This document shows positions 1-9,655 of a stretch of DNA of 64,000 nucleotides, piece by piece. The translations under genes were made by a program, and so were the position numbers. The stretch is from Pseudomonas putida (lineage in GTDB: Bacteria; Pseudomonadota; Gammaproteobacteria; Pseudomonadales; Pseudomonadaceae). Location of the stretch: positions 144,038 to 208,037 of the forward strand of contig NZ_JANHLK010000013.1 of NCBI RefSeq assembly GCF_028682635.1, given 5' to 3'. Each line of letters opens with the position of its first letter. The first letter of the stretch is position 1. A model generated the notes under the pieces. The model did not search any database, was not told the origin of the DNA, and was given only the letters and a program-made list of their open reading frames with translations.

Positions 1-1177
1 GCGGCAGACAAACGCGAAACAGGGCGCCTTCGCCAATCCGGCTTTCGACGGTAATGGTGCCGCCATGGGCGGCAACTATCTGTTCGGAAATAAACAACCC
101 CAGGCCCAGCCCGGCGGCAACATGGTTGGCCGAGACGCGCTCGAATTGCTGGAAAATTCGCTGTTGGTTCTCTTCACTGATGCCGATTCCGCTATCACGG
201 ACTTCGACCCGTGCCTCACCGTTCTCACTGTACACCTTAAGGCTGATCGGGCTCTTGGCGCCATAACGCAAGGCGTTGGTCAGCAGGTTGGAAATCACCT
301 GTTCAATGCGAAATTCATCCCAATCGCCCATCACCGGTTGCTCGGCGTCAAGACTGACCGACGCCTCGGCGGCCTCGATCTGCGGGGCGAAATTCTGTAC
401 CAAACCCCGAGCCAGCGCCGCCAGGTCGAAGTGTGTGGGGCGGATCGACAACTTGCCGGTGCGGATGCGTGACACATCCAGCATGTCTTCGATCAGGCGG
501 ATCAGGCTCTTGATTTGCCGTTCGTCGCGATCGACCATGGCGTGCATCTTGTCGAGGGTAAACGCCGCGGCGTTGTCCCGGGCCAGGTGCATCTTGCGCA
601 ACTGGGTTTCGAGAATCAGGCCATTGAGCGGCGTGCGCACCTCATGGGCAACGATGGACATGAAATCATCGCGCATGCGCACCGCCTGCTCCAGCTCCAG
701 CTGGGTACTCTGCAACTGCTGGAGCAGCGCTTCCTGCTCGCGGCGGCTGCGCTCAAGCGCTTCGACCTGTTGTTTCATGGCCTTGCTCTGGCGGTAAAGG
801 TCGACGAAGACGTTGACCTTGCTCTTGACCGCCTGGATATCCAGGGGTTTGTGCAGGAAGTCGACGGCGCCGCTTTCGTAGCCCTTGAACGCGTAGTTCA
901 GTTCGCGACCGGCGGCGCTGACGAACACGATCGGGATGTTTCGGGTCTTTTCCGTACCGCGCATCAACTCGGCCAGCTCGAAGCCATTCATGCCGGGCAT
1001 CTGCACGTCGAGGATGGCCATCGCGAATTCGTGTTGCAACAGCAGCGACAAGGCCTCATCGGCAGACAGCGCCTTGTAGACCAGACGGTCTTCACGGGCG
1101 ATCAGCGCTTCGAGCGCCAGCAGATTTTCCGGCAGATCGTCGACGATCAGCAGTTTGGCCTGAATATTACTTAGCAT
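1..1177 (-). CDS. Receiver-histidine kinase (response regulator fused to sensor kinase), 3' end cut by window edge
   Basis: About 392 codons are visible and the gene runs off the left edge only shortly before its end, since the last visible residues (GALFRVCLP) are the usual close of a HATPase domain. The N-terminal receiver has acidic residues near 13-14, phospho-acceptor Asp57 (ILDVQMPG) and the KPLD lysine near residue 109. A coiled-coil linker follows, then HisKA with His178 in AHEVRTPLN and the ATPase. There is no membrane segment or input sensor domain, so it is inferred to be a cytoplasmic relay driven through its own receiver. The ATG at 1177 lies inside the cheB stop region (7-base overlap), pointing to translational coupling as the last gene of the hybrid kinase-cheR-cheB cluster. 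Confidence 0.9.
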   Translation of the reverse strand, partial: MLSNIQAKLLIVDDLPENLLALEALIAREDRLVYKALSADEALSLLLQHEFAMAILDVQMPGMNGFELAELMRGTEKTRNIPIVFVSAAGRELNYAFKGYESGAVDFLHKPLDIQAVKSKVNVFVDLYRQSKAMKQQVEALERSRREQEALLQQLQSTQLELEQAVRMRDDFMSIVAHEVRTPLNGLILETQLRKMHLARDNAAAFTLDKMHAMVDRDERQIKSLIRLIEDMLDVSRIRTGKLSIRPTHFDLAALARGLVQNFAPQIEAAEASVSLDAEQPVMGDWDEFRIEQVISNLLTNALRYGAKSPISLKVYSENGEARVEVRDSGIGISEENQQRIFQQFERVSANHVAAGLGLGLFISEQIVAAHGGTITVESRIGEGALFRVCLP

Positions 1178-1764
1178 GCGATTCTTTCCAGCTCGACAAG
1201 CAAACGGCCGATGCCGCGTAGGGTGAGTATGTGGTCGGGTTGCAGGATATCCAGCGCCGCCTGGGGCATGGTCGCGACCTGGGCGTCCTCCGGGTCCTGG
1301 ACGATGGTCAGCCCGCCACGCTGCTTGACCTGGGACAAGCCTCGCGCGCCATCCTGGTTGGCGCCGGTCAGCAACACCGCGGCCAGGGTCGGACCGTAGG
1401 CATCGGCGGACGATTCGAACAGATAATCGATGGCTGGCCGCGAATAATGCACTCGGTCCTCCAGGCTCAAGGAAAAACTGCGGTCCCGTTCAACCGACAA
1501 GTGATACCCGGGCGTGGCGAAATACAGGGTCCCGGCTTCGACCGGGGTCTTGTCCCGGGCTTCCAGGACCGGCAGCGACACACGCCGGGCGAAAACTTCC
1601 GCCAAATGGCTGCGGCGCTCGTCCGGCAGGTGCAGGACCACGATGATCGGCAATGCGAACCCCTCACGCAGGGGTCCGAGGATGTTCAGCAGCGCCTCTA
1701 CCCCGCCGGCCGACGCACCGATCACAATCGCTTCAATGGAAGGTAAGCCCGTTGCGCTGTTCAT
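1171..1764 (-). CDS. CheB-type protein-glutamate methylesterase, catalytic domain only
   Basis: This 197-residue protein consists only of the CheB methylesterase domain. It has the nucleophile Ser18 in GASAGG, His45 in VVLHLP and an Asp (about 138) in TGANQDGARG, which together make the expected triad. The N-terminal receiver that regulates classical CheB is absent. The ATG at 1764 overlaps the cheR stop by four bases (ATGA), which fixes the start; a longer reading frame upstream lies inside cheR. In the family it removes methyl groups from, or deamidates, chemoreceptor glutamates. No chemoreceptor gene is visible here, so the substrate is unknown. It may act on a kinase of this cluster, which is inference. 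Confidence 0.9.
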   Translation of the reverse strand: MNSATGLPSIEAIVIGASAGGVEALLNILGPLREGFALPIIVVLHLPDERRSHLAEVFARRVSLPVLEARDKTPVEAGTLYFATPGYHLSVERDRSFSLSLEDRVHYSRPAIDYLFESSADAYGPTLAAVLLTGANQDGARGLSQVKQRGGLTIVQDPEDAQVATMPQAALDILQPDHILTLRGIGRLLVELERIAC

Positions 1765-2594
1765 GTTTTGCGATAGATCCGTTCTTGTTTGACCAACGGC
1801 TCGAACTGGTTGCCGAAGGCCGAAAAATCCGGGGTTTCCTTGCTGCCCAGCACCAGGAAACCACGGTGGCAAAGCGACTCATGAAACAACCCGAAAGCGC
1901 GATCCTGTAGTTTTTTATTGAAGTAAATCAATACATTGCGACATGAAATTAATTGAGTTTCTGAAAACACACTGTCCGTCGCCAGGCTGTGATCGGCGAA
2001 GGTGACGTTTTCGCACAACGATTTGTCGAAAATCGCGTACCCATAGGCCGCCGTGTAGTAGTCGGCGAAGGAGCACTGGCCCCCGGCCTGCTGGTAGTTG
2101 GAAGTGTAGGCGCGGACATTTTCCATGGAGAAAATCCCCTGCTTGGCTTTTTCCAGCGAGCGCGGATTGATGTCGGTGGCGTAGATGATGGTGCGTTCGA
2201 GCAGGCCTTCTTCGCGCAGCAGGATGGCCATCGAATAGACTTCTTCACCGGTGCTGCACCCGGCGATCCAGATCTTGATCGACGGGTAAGTCTTGAGCAA
2301 CGGCACCACCTCGCGGCGGATGGCGAGGAAGTGCGACGGGTCGCGAAACATTTCACTGACCGGGATCGTCAGCAGTTGCAGCAGCTGCATGAACGCCGTC
2401 GGGTCGTGCAGGACTTTTTCCTGCAACGCCGAGATGGTGTTGCACTCGAACTGGCTCAATGCATGCGCCACCCGACGCTTGATCGATGCGCCGGAGTAAT
2501 CGCGAAAATCGTAGCTGTACTTGAGGTAGATCGCCTCGATCAACAAGCGCAGTTCGATTTCGCTGCTGCGCTCCCCTGAATAATCACGCTCCAC
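1761..2594 (-). CDS. CheR-type SAM-dependent methyltransferase
   Basis: A 277-residue CheR protein: N-terminal helical domain (EAIYLKYSYDFRDYSGASIKRRV), then the SAM-binding fold with IWIAGCSTGEEVYSMAI and the C-terminal LISCRNVLIYFNKKLQ motif typical of CheR. I chose the GTG at 2594, which shares one base with the TAG stop of the upstream hybrid kinase. An ATG 27 bases earlier lies inside that gene. The family methylates receptor glutamates with S-adenosylmethionine. Being sandwiched between a multi-receiver kinase and a receiver-less CheB suggests a non-flagellar signalling module (inference). Confidence 0.9.
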   Translation of the reverse strand: MERDYSGERSSEIELRLLIEAIYLKYSYDFRDYSGASIKRRVAHALSQFECNTISALQEKVLHDPTAFMQLLQLLTIPVSEMFRDPSHFLAIRREVVPLLKTYPSIKIWIAGCSTGEEVYSMAILLREEGLLERTIIYATDINPRSLEKAKQGIFSMENVRAYTSNYQQAGGQCSFADYYTAAYGYAIFDKSLCENVTFADHSLATDSVFSETQLISCRNVLIYFNKKLQDRAFGLFHESLCHRGFLVLGSKETPDFSAFGNQFEPLVKQERIYRKT

Positions 2595-5500
2595 TAAATG
2601 CGTTCCATCTTCGGTAACCACACACGAATCAGCGAAAACAGGCGATCGAGGTCGATGGGCTTGGCCAGGTAATCGTTGGCGCCGGCCTGCAGGCAGCGCT
2701 CCTGATCGTCCTTCATGGCCTTGGCCGTCACCGCGATGATCGGCAGCTTGCGCCAGCGCGGCTCTTTGCGGATCAAGGTGGTGGCTTCGAAACCATCCAT
2801 TTCCGGCATCATCACGTCCATCAACACCAGATCGATGTCTTCGAATTCATTCAATCGCTCGATCGCTTCACGGCCGTTTCGGCCGATCACCACGACGGCG
2901 CCCTTTTGCTCCAGCGCACTGGTGAGGGCAAAGATGTTGCGAACATCGTCGTCCACCAGCAGCACCTTGCGCCCCTCGAACACCTTGTCGCGACTGCGGG
3001 CGGTCTTGAGCATCTTCTGCCGGTCATGGGACAACCGTGATTCGACTTTGTGCAGAAAAAGTGTCACTTCGTCCAGCAGGCGCTCGGGGGAACGCGCGCC
3101 CTTGATGATGATCGAGCGCGAATACTTGCGCAGTTCGGCCTCTTCGTCCCGGGTCAGGTTGCGCCCGGTATAGACAATCACCGGCGGGAACGAGCAGATG
3201 TCCTCGGTGGACATGCGCTTGAGCAGATCGTTGCCGAGCATGTCCGGCAGCTTGAGGTCGATGATCATGCAATCGAACACGGTGGTGCGCAGCAGTGCCA
3301 GGGCATCCTGCGCCAGGCCAACGGCGGTGATCTCTATGTCTTCATCGCCGATCAGCCGGGAGATGCTGTCGCGTTGCAGATCGTCGTCCTCGACCAGCAG
3401 CACGCGCTTGACCTTCTGGGTCAGCTTGGCTTCCAGGCGCCCAAACACCTCCTTGAGTTCTTCGCGGGTGGTCGGCTTGACCGCATAACCGATGGCCCCC
3501 ATGTGCATCGCGGCTTCGACCCGGTCTTCGACGGAAATCACATGCACCGGAATATGCCGGGTCTCGGCGTGCTCCTTGAGGCGTTGCAACACGGTCAGCC
3601 CGGAATGGTCCGGCAGGCGCATGTCCAGCAGGATGGCATCCGGAACGAATTGCCGGGCCAGGTCGTAGCCTTCGTCAGCGCCGTGGGCCACCAGGCACTG
3701 GTAACCCAGTTCATGGGCGAGGTCATAGAGGATGTTGGCAAAATTCGGCTCGTCCTCCACCACCAGGATACAGCGCACGTCGAAAGGTGCCTTGAGACGG
3801 TCATCGTTGAAACGCGCGATCTCCTGGACCGGTGCCTGCGCTATCGCGACGGGCGCAACCCGGGTGCTCGTGTGGGTCGGCGAGGCACGCATCGGCTCGA
3901 CGGGCTCCTCGCCCGGTTCGACATATTGCAGCGGCAGGATCAGGCTGAACGCGCTGCCCTGCCCCGGCGTGCTGGTGACGTTGATCGAGCCGCCGAGCAG
4001 CGCGGCCAGGTCGCGGGAAATCGACAGGCCCAGGCCTGTCCCGCCATAACGACGATTGGTGGTGCCGTCGGCCTGGCGAAAGGCTTCGAAAATGATTTCC
4101 TGTTGATCGTCGGCAATGCCGATCCCCGAATCGCTGACAATAAAGGCTATGCCGTTGTTCGGCGCCGCGCTCACGGTCAGGCTGACTCGGCCTCGCTCAG
4201 TGAACTTCACGGCGTTTGAGAGCAGATTCTTGATCACCTGCTCCACGCGCTGGCGGTCGGTATACATCATCAATGGCGCGCCGTCCTGCAACTCGACCGC
4301 AAACTCCAGTTGCTTGTCCGCCGCCAGGGGCTGGAACATGCCGCGCAAGCCGTCCACCAGGCGCGCAACGCTGGTGTTTTCCGGGCGTATCTCCAGTTTG
4401 CCGGCTTCGACCTTGGAAATATCGAGAATGTCGTTGATCAGGTTAAGCAAGTCGTTGCCGGCGGAGTAGATCGACTCGGCGAACTTGACCTGTTCGGCAC
4501 TGAGGTTTTCCTGCGGGTTTTCCGCCAGCAACTTGGCCAGGATCAGCGAGCTGTTCAACGGCGTGCGCAGCTCGTGGGACATGTTGGCAAGGAATTCGGA
4601 CTTGTACTTGCTCGAACGCTGCAATTCTTCGGCACGCTCTTCGAGCTGGGTCTGGGCCTGATTGAGCTCGGTATTCTTCAGGTCCATGGCGTCGCGTTGG
4701 TCGGCCAGCACCTGCGCCTGTTCGGCGAGCTGTTCGTTGGTCTGTTCCAGCTCGACCTGCTGGGTTTCCAGATGGGCCTGGGATTCCTTGAGAATCCTTG
4801 ACTGCTCTTCAAGCTCTTCGTTGGCGGTCTTGAGTTCTTCCTGCTGCACCTGCAGTTCTTCGTTGAGCTGCTGGGTTTCGGCCAACACCTCCTGCAAGCG
4901 CTGGCGATAACGCGCGGCCTCGATTGAGGTGCCGATATTGCCGGCGATGAGCTCCAGCAGATCGATGTCCCGCTCGGTCAGCGGGCGCAGGAAGCCCAAT
5001 TCGATCACGCCGTTGATCCGGTCGTCGTCGCTGGTCGGCACCACCAGCACGCTGCGCGGCAAGCCTTCGCCGAGACCGGAACTGACCTTGAAATAGTCGC
5101 TGGGCACATCGTCCAGGCGAATCAGGCGGCCCTGTTGCGCCACCTGGCCGACAATGCCTTCGTCGCTGTAGATCTGCTGCTCACGCTCCTGCTGCTCACG
5201 GGAAAACCCATAGGACGCCACGCGGCGCAGACCGCCGTGTTCTTCGCGTACATAAATGGCCGCCACGGCAGTGCCCAGGTACTGCGCGCAGAACTGCAGG
5301 ATGTTGCGCCCCAGCAGGTTCAGCGACAGTTGCCCCAGCACTTGTTCGGCCAGTTGGGTCTGGCCGTTGCGCAGCCAGGCCTGTTGCTCCAGCCGGTGGG
5401 CACTGGCCTGTTGCGCCGCCAGGGTCGCCGCGAAGCTTTGCGACAGATTGACCAGATCGCGACGACCGATGTACGCCAGCAATGCGCTGATAGCGGCAAT

Positions 5501-6082
5501 GAACAACAGATAAAGGGTGATGCTCCAGATCGTGGTACGACGCACTTCCTCGTTGCGCGTGGCGCGCAACTGCTGCTCCATGTCGATCACGTCTTCGTAC
5601 TGCTTGCGGATCTCATCGGTCAGGCGCTTGCCTTTCCCGGTCCTGACCGCCCCGCGGTAGTCACCGTTGGCGCGCTGCAGTTCGATCATCGATTGCGCGT
5701 AACCGGCCCACTCCTGCTGCAAGGACTCCAGCCTGTGCAAGCGGTCAGTCTGGACCGGGTTGTCGGCGGTCAGCTCGAGCAGGGTCTTGAGCACGACCTC
5801 GATGCGCGGCTTGGCCGTTTCATAGGGTTCAAGGAACTTGTCATCGCTGGTGAGCAGGAAACCGCGCATGCCGGTTTCCAGATCGACCGTCAGCTTGACC
5901 GCCTCATTGGCGTTATTGATCACCCGGTCCGTGTGTTCGACCCACTGGATGGTCGACAGCAGATAGGTGATCAGCGACACGAAGAAAACCGCACTGATGG
6001 CGCCGACGCCCAGCGGCAGGCTGATGTTGCGACTCAGGAGCTTACGGAATCGCTGCTCATCAACCGAAGACTCAGAGGTCAT
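2594..6082 (-). CDS. Membrane hybrid histidine kinase: CHASE3-GAF-HisKA-HATPase with three receivers
   Basis: 1162 residues. Order: membrane segment about 23-45, CHASE3-like periplasmic helices, membrane segment about 184-205, GAF domain about 243-390, long coiled coil about 395-490, HisKA with His503 (NMSHELRTPLN), ATPase with the GIGIAD and GGTGLGLSI motifs, then three receivers with Asp at about 821 (LLDMRLP), 943 (IIDLKLP) and 1090 (LMDVMMP). All three acceptors look intact. The start is the ATG at 6082, behind AAGG in the leader, rather than the in-frame ATG 45 bases upstream. It is the first gene of the four-gene cluster and presumably phosphorylates its own receivers and/or the last receiver-kinase. 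The signal sensed cannot be read from the sequence. Confidence 0.93.
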   Translation of the reverse strand: MTSESSVDEQRFRKLLSRNISLPLGVGAISAVFFVSLITYLLSTIQWVEHTDRVINNANEAVKLTVDLETGMRGFLLTSDDKFLEPYETAKPRIEVVLKTLLELTADNPVQTDRLHRLESLQQEWAGYAQSMIELQRANGDYRGAVRTGKGKRLTDEIRKQYEDVIDMEQQLRATRNEEVRRTTIWSITLYLLFIAAISALLAYIGRRDLVNLSQSFAATLAAQQASAHRLEQQAWLRNGQTQLAEQVLGQLSLNLLGRNILQFCAQYLGTAVAAIYVREEHGGLRRVASYGFSREQQEREQQIYSDEGIVGQVAQQGRLIRLDDVPSDYFKVSSGLGEGLPRSVLVVPTSDDDRINGVIELGFLRPLTERDIDLLELIAGNIGTSIEAARYRQRLQEVLAETQQLNEELQVQQEELKTANEELEEQSRILKESQAHLETQQVELEQTNEQLAEQAQVLADQRDAMDLKNTELNQAQTQLEERAEELQRSSKYKSEFLANMSHELRTPLNSSLILAKLLAENPQENLSAEQVKFAESIYSAGNDLLNLINDILDISKVEAGKLEIRPENTSVARLVDGLRGMFQPLAADKQLEFAVELQDGAPLMMYTDRQRVEQVIKNLLSNAVKFTERGRVSLTVSAAPNNGIAFIVSDSGIGIADDQQEIIFEAFRQADGTTNRRYGGTGLGLSISRDLAALLGGSINVTSTPGQGSAFSLILPLQYVEPGEEPVEPMRASPTHTSTRVAPVAIAQAPVQEIARFNDDRLKAPFDVRCILVVEDEPNFANILYDLAHELGYQCLVAHGADEGYDLARQFVPDAILLDMRLPDHSGLTVLQRLKEHAETRHIPVHVISVEDRVEAAMHMGAIGYAVKPTTREELKEVFGRLEAKLTQKVKRVLLVEDDDLQRDSISRLIGDEDIEITAVGLAQDALALLRTTVFDCMIIDLKLPDMLGNDLLKRMSTEDICSFPPVIVYTGRNLTRDEEAELRKYSRSIIIKGARSPERLLDEVTLFLHKVESRLSHDRQKMLKTARSRDKVFEGRKVLLVDDDVRNIFALTSALEQKGAVVVIGRNGREAIERLNEFEDIDLVLMDVMMPEMDGFEATTLIRKEPRWRKLPIIAVTAKAMKDDQERCLQAGANDYLAKPIDLDRLFSLIRVWLPKMERI

Positions 6083-6343
6083 AGTTAAGCCTTGTTGAAC
6101 CGATGAAAACCAAGGAGTTTGCCCCAAAACTGACGTAATGATCGAATTTTCTCACAGCGATGGGCGCAAAATCCCACATTCCACTGCTGCCGCGCCTGCA
6201 CAGCGGTTATCCTTTGCCCAGGCGTATGCCGCCATTCTTTTTATAGCGCATGGGGAACTTGTCGGGATCCGTCACTTACTCATGCAAGAGAGCCGGCGAT
6301 TTTGATCGGCCGAAAACCTAACCACCCTTTCGAGAGCGCCATC

Positions 6344-6727
6344 ATGATCACCAACGCCCCCACCATCCTGGTCGTCGAAGACGATGCCATCGTGCGCATG
6401 TTGATTGTCGACGTGCTGGAGGAGCTGGAGTTCAAGGTGCTTGAAGCAGATGGCAGCGAACAGGCGCTGGAGCTGATCAAGGACATGGGCCAGCACATTG
6501 ACCTGATGATGACCGATGTCGGTCTTCCGGGCATGGACGGCCGCGAGCTGGCCATTGAAACGCGTACCCTGCGCCCCGCCCTGCCCATCCTGTTCGCCAG
6601 TGGTTACGCAGAAAATATCGATGTTCCGGATGGCATGCACCTGATTGGCAAACCCTTTTCCATCGATCAGTTGCGCGACAAGGTTAAAGGTATACTGGTT
6701 GAGCCGCTTACAAACCTGCCCAAATGA
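6344..6727 (+). CDS. Stand-alone response regulator receiver
   Basis: 127 residues forming a single CheY-like receiver: acidic pocket Glu12/Asp13/Asp14, acceptor Asp58 (MTDVGLPGMDG), the switch residue within LFASGYAE and the lysine of GKPFS. No output domain follows. The ATG at 6344 has a GAGAG ribosome site; an in-frame start 42 bases earlier is less likely. It is divergent from the hybrid kinase cluster (261 bases between the starts) and may be a phosphorelay partner of it. The last 60 or so bases of this gene recur at 8211-8275 fused to a toxin-like fragment, showing that a duplication started inside it. Confidence 0.85.
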   Translation: MITNAPTILVVEDDAIVRMLIVDVLEELEFKVLEADGSEQALELIKDMGQHIDLMMTDVGLPGMDGRELAIETRTLRPALPILFASGYAENIDVPDGMHLIGKPFSIDQLRDKVKGILVEPLTNLPK

Positions 6728-8218
6728 ATACCCCATTTATTTATAATCATTGCCATAGCCGGCCAGAAACCTGGCCGCCTTGAAAACCAACTCCCCGCAA
6801 GAAACAAAAAGCACAACATACCCTCTGGCAAATTCAATATCGCCGGCCCTACTCTGCAACTGAACAATCACAAACACCCTGCAAACCGTCCTACCCGGTT
6901 ATCTCCACAGACTCGCGCTCGCCTGCGAGATCATCAACAAAAGGATTTATTGATGAATACTCTTAAATATGATTTTCGCAAGACATCGACTATTGAAAAT
7001 TTAAAATCCGACATCGTTGCCTTGCTGGAGGCAAACAGGTTAGAAAAAAACCTCATCATTGAGTCGCTGGAGGGATATGTCAATGACCTCCCCGATGCAA
7101 ACGTCGAATTCAAACTAAGCAACCTGCTTATTTCTACCACCCCGGGAAGCGCTCTGGAGTTAGCTCAACGTGCGGGCCAAGCCAAACTGAACGACCTGCT
7201 GGAAAGCAACGAGTTCATGAGCCTGGAGGAGTTATCCAGCCTTCCCGAATCCGCCAGCTACGTGTGCAACTCGAACAAAGAGCTTCACGTCGTGATTGAC
7301 GACACGCCCATGCAAATCGATGACCTTCTCAAGGAGAATGAAACTCTCAACCGACACCTGGATGAACTCAGTGAATACGCGACCAACGCGGGTGGCTCCA
7401 TTTACAGCGCTGGCAAGATCAACGTAGAGCAGTGGATCAGATTTTATGGGTATCCTCTGCCCTCCACGGCCCAGCAACTTGCCCACCTGATGGTTGTTTT
7501 CCAGAAAGGACGCCCTGCATTATCTGGAACGGGAAAATATTACGAGATACTCAAGGACCCGCAAATCTCCCCGACTGCATTGTCTCTCGTTCAGCGCGAA
7601 ACAATCAGGAACATAACGACAGCGTTTGGGCTGGGTGGCACAGGCCAACTCTTGAATAGCCTTTTCGTACATTACCAGAACACGCTGGTCAACGAGAAAC
7701 TGGACTTGGCTGAATGTATTGACGCGTTCATGAAAGGCATGATCGGTATGAATGTCGCGCAGGACAGCATTGAAGCGTTAGGCTGGTACGGCAGCGACGT
7801 GGATGAGCCACCCCGCAAAGAGGATCTGCAACAACTCCTCATGGCAGCGATCGTTTTGAACATTGATCCGAACATAGGTGAGGTGCAAAGCAAAGGTCGC
7901 GTGCAGGGTTATGAAATTTACCAACCCAAAAATGCGGACCTGCACCCCACTCAAATCTTGCTGAACCTGGAAGAGCATCTTGTCGCCACTAATCTTATTC
8001 TCGCTAAAGCAGCGCCCCTTGCCGCCTATATTCTAATGGCTGACGAGGCACCTGAATTCCTTGTGAAAAATATTCCGGGCAGTATGACCATCAGCTCGCC
8101 TGGATGGGTCGCGCATAGTATTACTGTCGCAAAAATCGAAATCATTTCCCCGGGATCATCGCGGGACATGACCTATGACCAAGTACAGTCTTATGCCGAC
8201 CTGGTGCCCATCGACCAG
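6663..8218. repeat. Tandem duplication, upstream copy of a unit of about 1.5 kb
   Basis: The unit runs from TCGATCAG in the receiver gene (6663-6670) through the intergenic region and the first 1.25 kb of the toxin-like gene. The receiver-tail copies are offset by 1548 bases (6727 stop versus 8275 stop) and the gene-start copies by 1437 bases (6953 versus 8390). The intergenic part is therefore 111 bases shorter in the second copy. The divergence between copies indicates an old event. Confidence 0.8.
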
Positions 8219-8275
8219 TTGCTCGACAAGGTCAAAGGCGTACTTGCTGATCGACTTAAAGCCCCTCGCAGATGA
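6953..8275 (+). CDS. 5' fragment of a toxin-like gene fused in frame to the tail of the response regulator gene
   Basis: 440 residues. Residues 1 to about 420 align without gaps with the N-terminus of the 985-residue protein encoded at 8390, roughly three quarters identical by eye. The last 20 or so residues (DQLLDKVKG...) instead match the C-terminal end of the receiver encoded at 6344 (DQLRDKVKG). The sequence after the stop also continues as a copy of the region after the receiver. The switch point is an 8-base TCGATCAG shared by both genes (TCGACCAG here). The frame is open, with no stops or frameshifts, and an AAGGA site lies 7 bases before the ATG, so it may still be expressed. It could be a decaying relic or a retained short form. 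Base composition is AT-richer than the flanks. The function is unknown. Confidence 0.7.
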   Translation: MNTLKYDFRKTSTIENLKSDIVALLEANRLEKNLIIESLEGYVNDLPDANVEFKLSNLLISTTPGSALELAQRAGQAKLNDLLESNEFMSLEELSSLPESASYVCNSNKELHVVIDDTPMQIDDLLKENETLNRHLDELSEYATNAGGSIYSAGKINVEQWIRFYGYPLPSTAQQLAHLMVVFQKGRPALSGTGKYYEILKDPQISPTALSLVQRETIRNITTAFGLGGTGQLLNSLFVHYQNTLVNEKLDLAECIDAFMKGMIGMNVAQDSIEALGWYGSDVDEPPRKEDLQQLLMAAIVLNIDPNIGEVQSKGRVQGYEIYQPKNADLHPTQILLNLEEHLVATNLILAKAAPLAAYILMADEAPEFLVKNIPGSMTISSPGWVAHSITVAKIEIISPGSSRDMTYDQVQSYADLVPIDQLLDKVKGVLADRLKAPRR

Positions 8276-9655
8276 ATATCCAGCTGACCCTTTGAGCATC
8301 GAAACCCCAGAACCTCCTGCAAAACAATTACCCAGCTATCTTCACAGACTCGCGCCCTGTTGTGAAATCATCAAAAAAAGGATTTATTGATGAACACCCT
8401 TGAATACGACTTCCGCAAAACATCGACTATTGATAATTTAAAATCCGATATCGATGCCTTAATGACGGTAAACAAACTGGAAAAAAATTTCATCACTGAG
8501 TCGCTGGAGGGTTATGTGAATGACCTTCCCGATGCAAACGCCGAGTTCAAACTCTGCAACTTGCTTATCCCTGCCACCCCTGGAAGCTCTTTAGAAATAG
8601 CTCAACGTGCGGGGCAAGCGAAACTGAACGATTTATTGAACAGCGACGAATTCAATCGCCTGAATGAATTATCGAGCCTGCCCGAATCCGCCATCTACGT
8701 GTGCAACTCGAACAAAGAGCTACACGTAATGATTGACGACACCCCCATGCAGATCGATGACCTTCTCAAGGAGAATGAAATCCTCAATCGACACCTGGAG
8801 GAGCTCAGTGAATACGCGAAAAACGCGGGCGGCTTCATTTACAGTTCCGACGAAATCAACGTAGAGCAGTGGATCAGATTTTATGGACATCCTCTGCCGT
8901 CCACGGCGCAGCAACTTGCAAACCTCACGGACTTTTTCAACAAAGAACGCCCTGCATTATCAGGCACAGGAAACTATTATGAGATTCTAAAAGACCCGGA
9001 AATTTCCCCAACTGCATTATCTCTTGTCCAGCGCGAAAAAATCATAAACACAACGGCAACGTATGAACTAAGTGAAACAGGCCAATTACTCAACAACCTG
9101 GTCGAGCAAAACAAAAATTCACAAGTCGATTTGAAAGTCGACCCGGATCGATACATCAACGAGTTCATGGAAGGCATGATCGGCATGAATCTCGCGCAAG
9201 ACTGCCTTGTAGCGTTAGAGTGGTACGGCACCGACTCGGATGAACCCTCCAGCCATGAGGATCTCCGACAACTCCTCATCGCAGCTATCATACTGAACAT
9301 CGATCCGAATGTAGGTGAAATTGAAAGCAAAGGTCGTGTGCAGGGCTACGAGCTTTACCAACCGGCCAATGCGGATCTACACCCCACTCAAATCTTGCTG
9401 AACCTGGAAGAGCATCTTGTTGCCAATAATATTGTTCTTGCTAAAGCATCGCCCCTCGCCGCGTATATTCTAGTCGCTGACGAGGCACCTGAATTCCTGG
9501 TAAACGAAATTCCGGACAGCATGACAATCAGCTCACCGGCGTGGGTCATGCATACCTTTGCTGTCGCAAAAGTTGAGATCATTGCCCCAGGTTCATCGCG
9601 GGGCATGACCTATGACCAAATACAGTCTTACGCCGACCTGGGGCCCTTCGATCAG
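8211..9655. repeat. Tandem duplication, downstream copy
   Basis: Second copy of the unit described at 6663-8218. It begins at the fused junction (TCGACCAG, 8211-8218) and ends at TCGATCAG in the full-length toxin-like gene (9648-9655). The upstream leaders share the same TCCTGCAAA...ATCTTCACAGACTCGCGC stretch and the same AAAAGGATTTATTGATGAA translation start. Confidence 0.8.
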
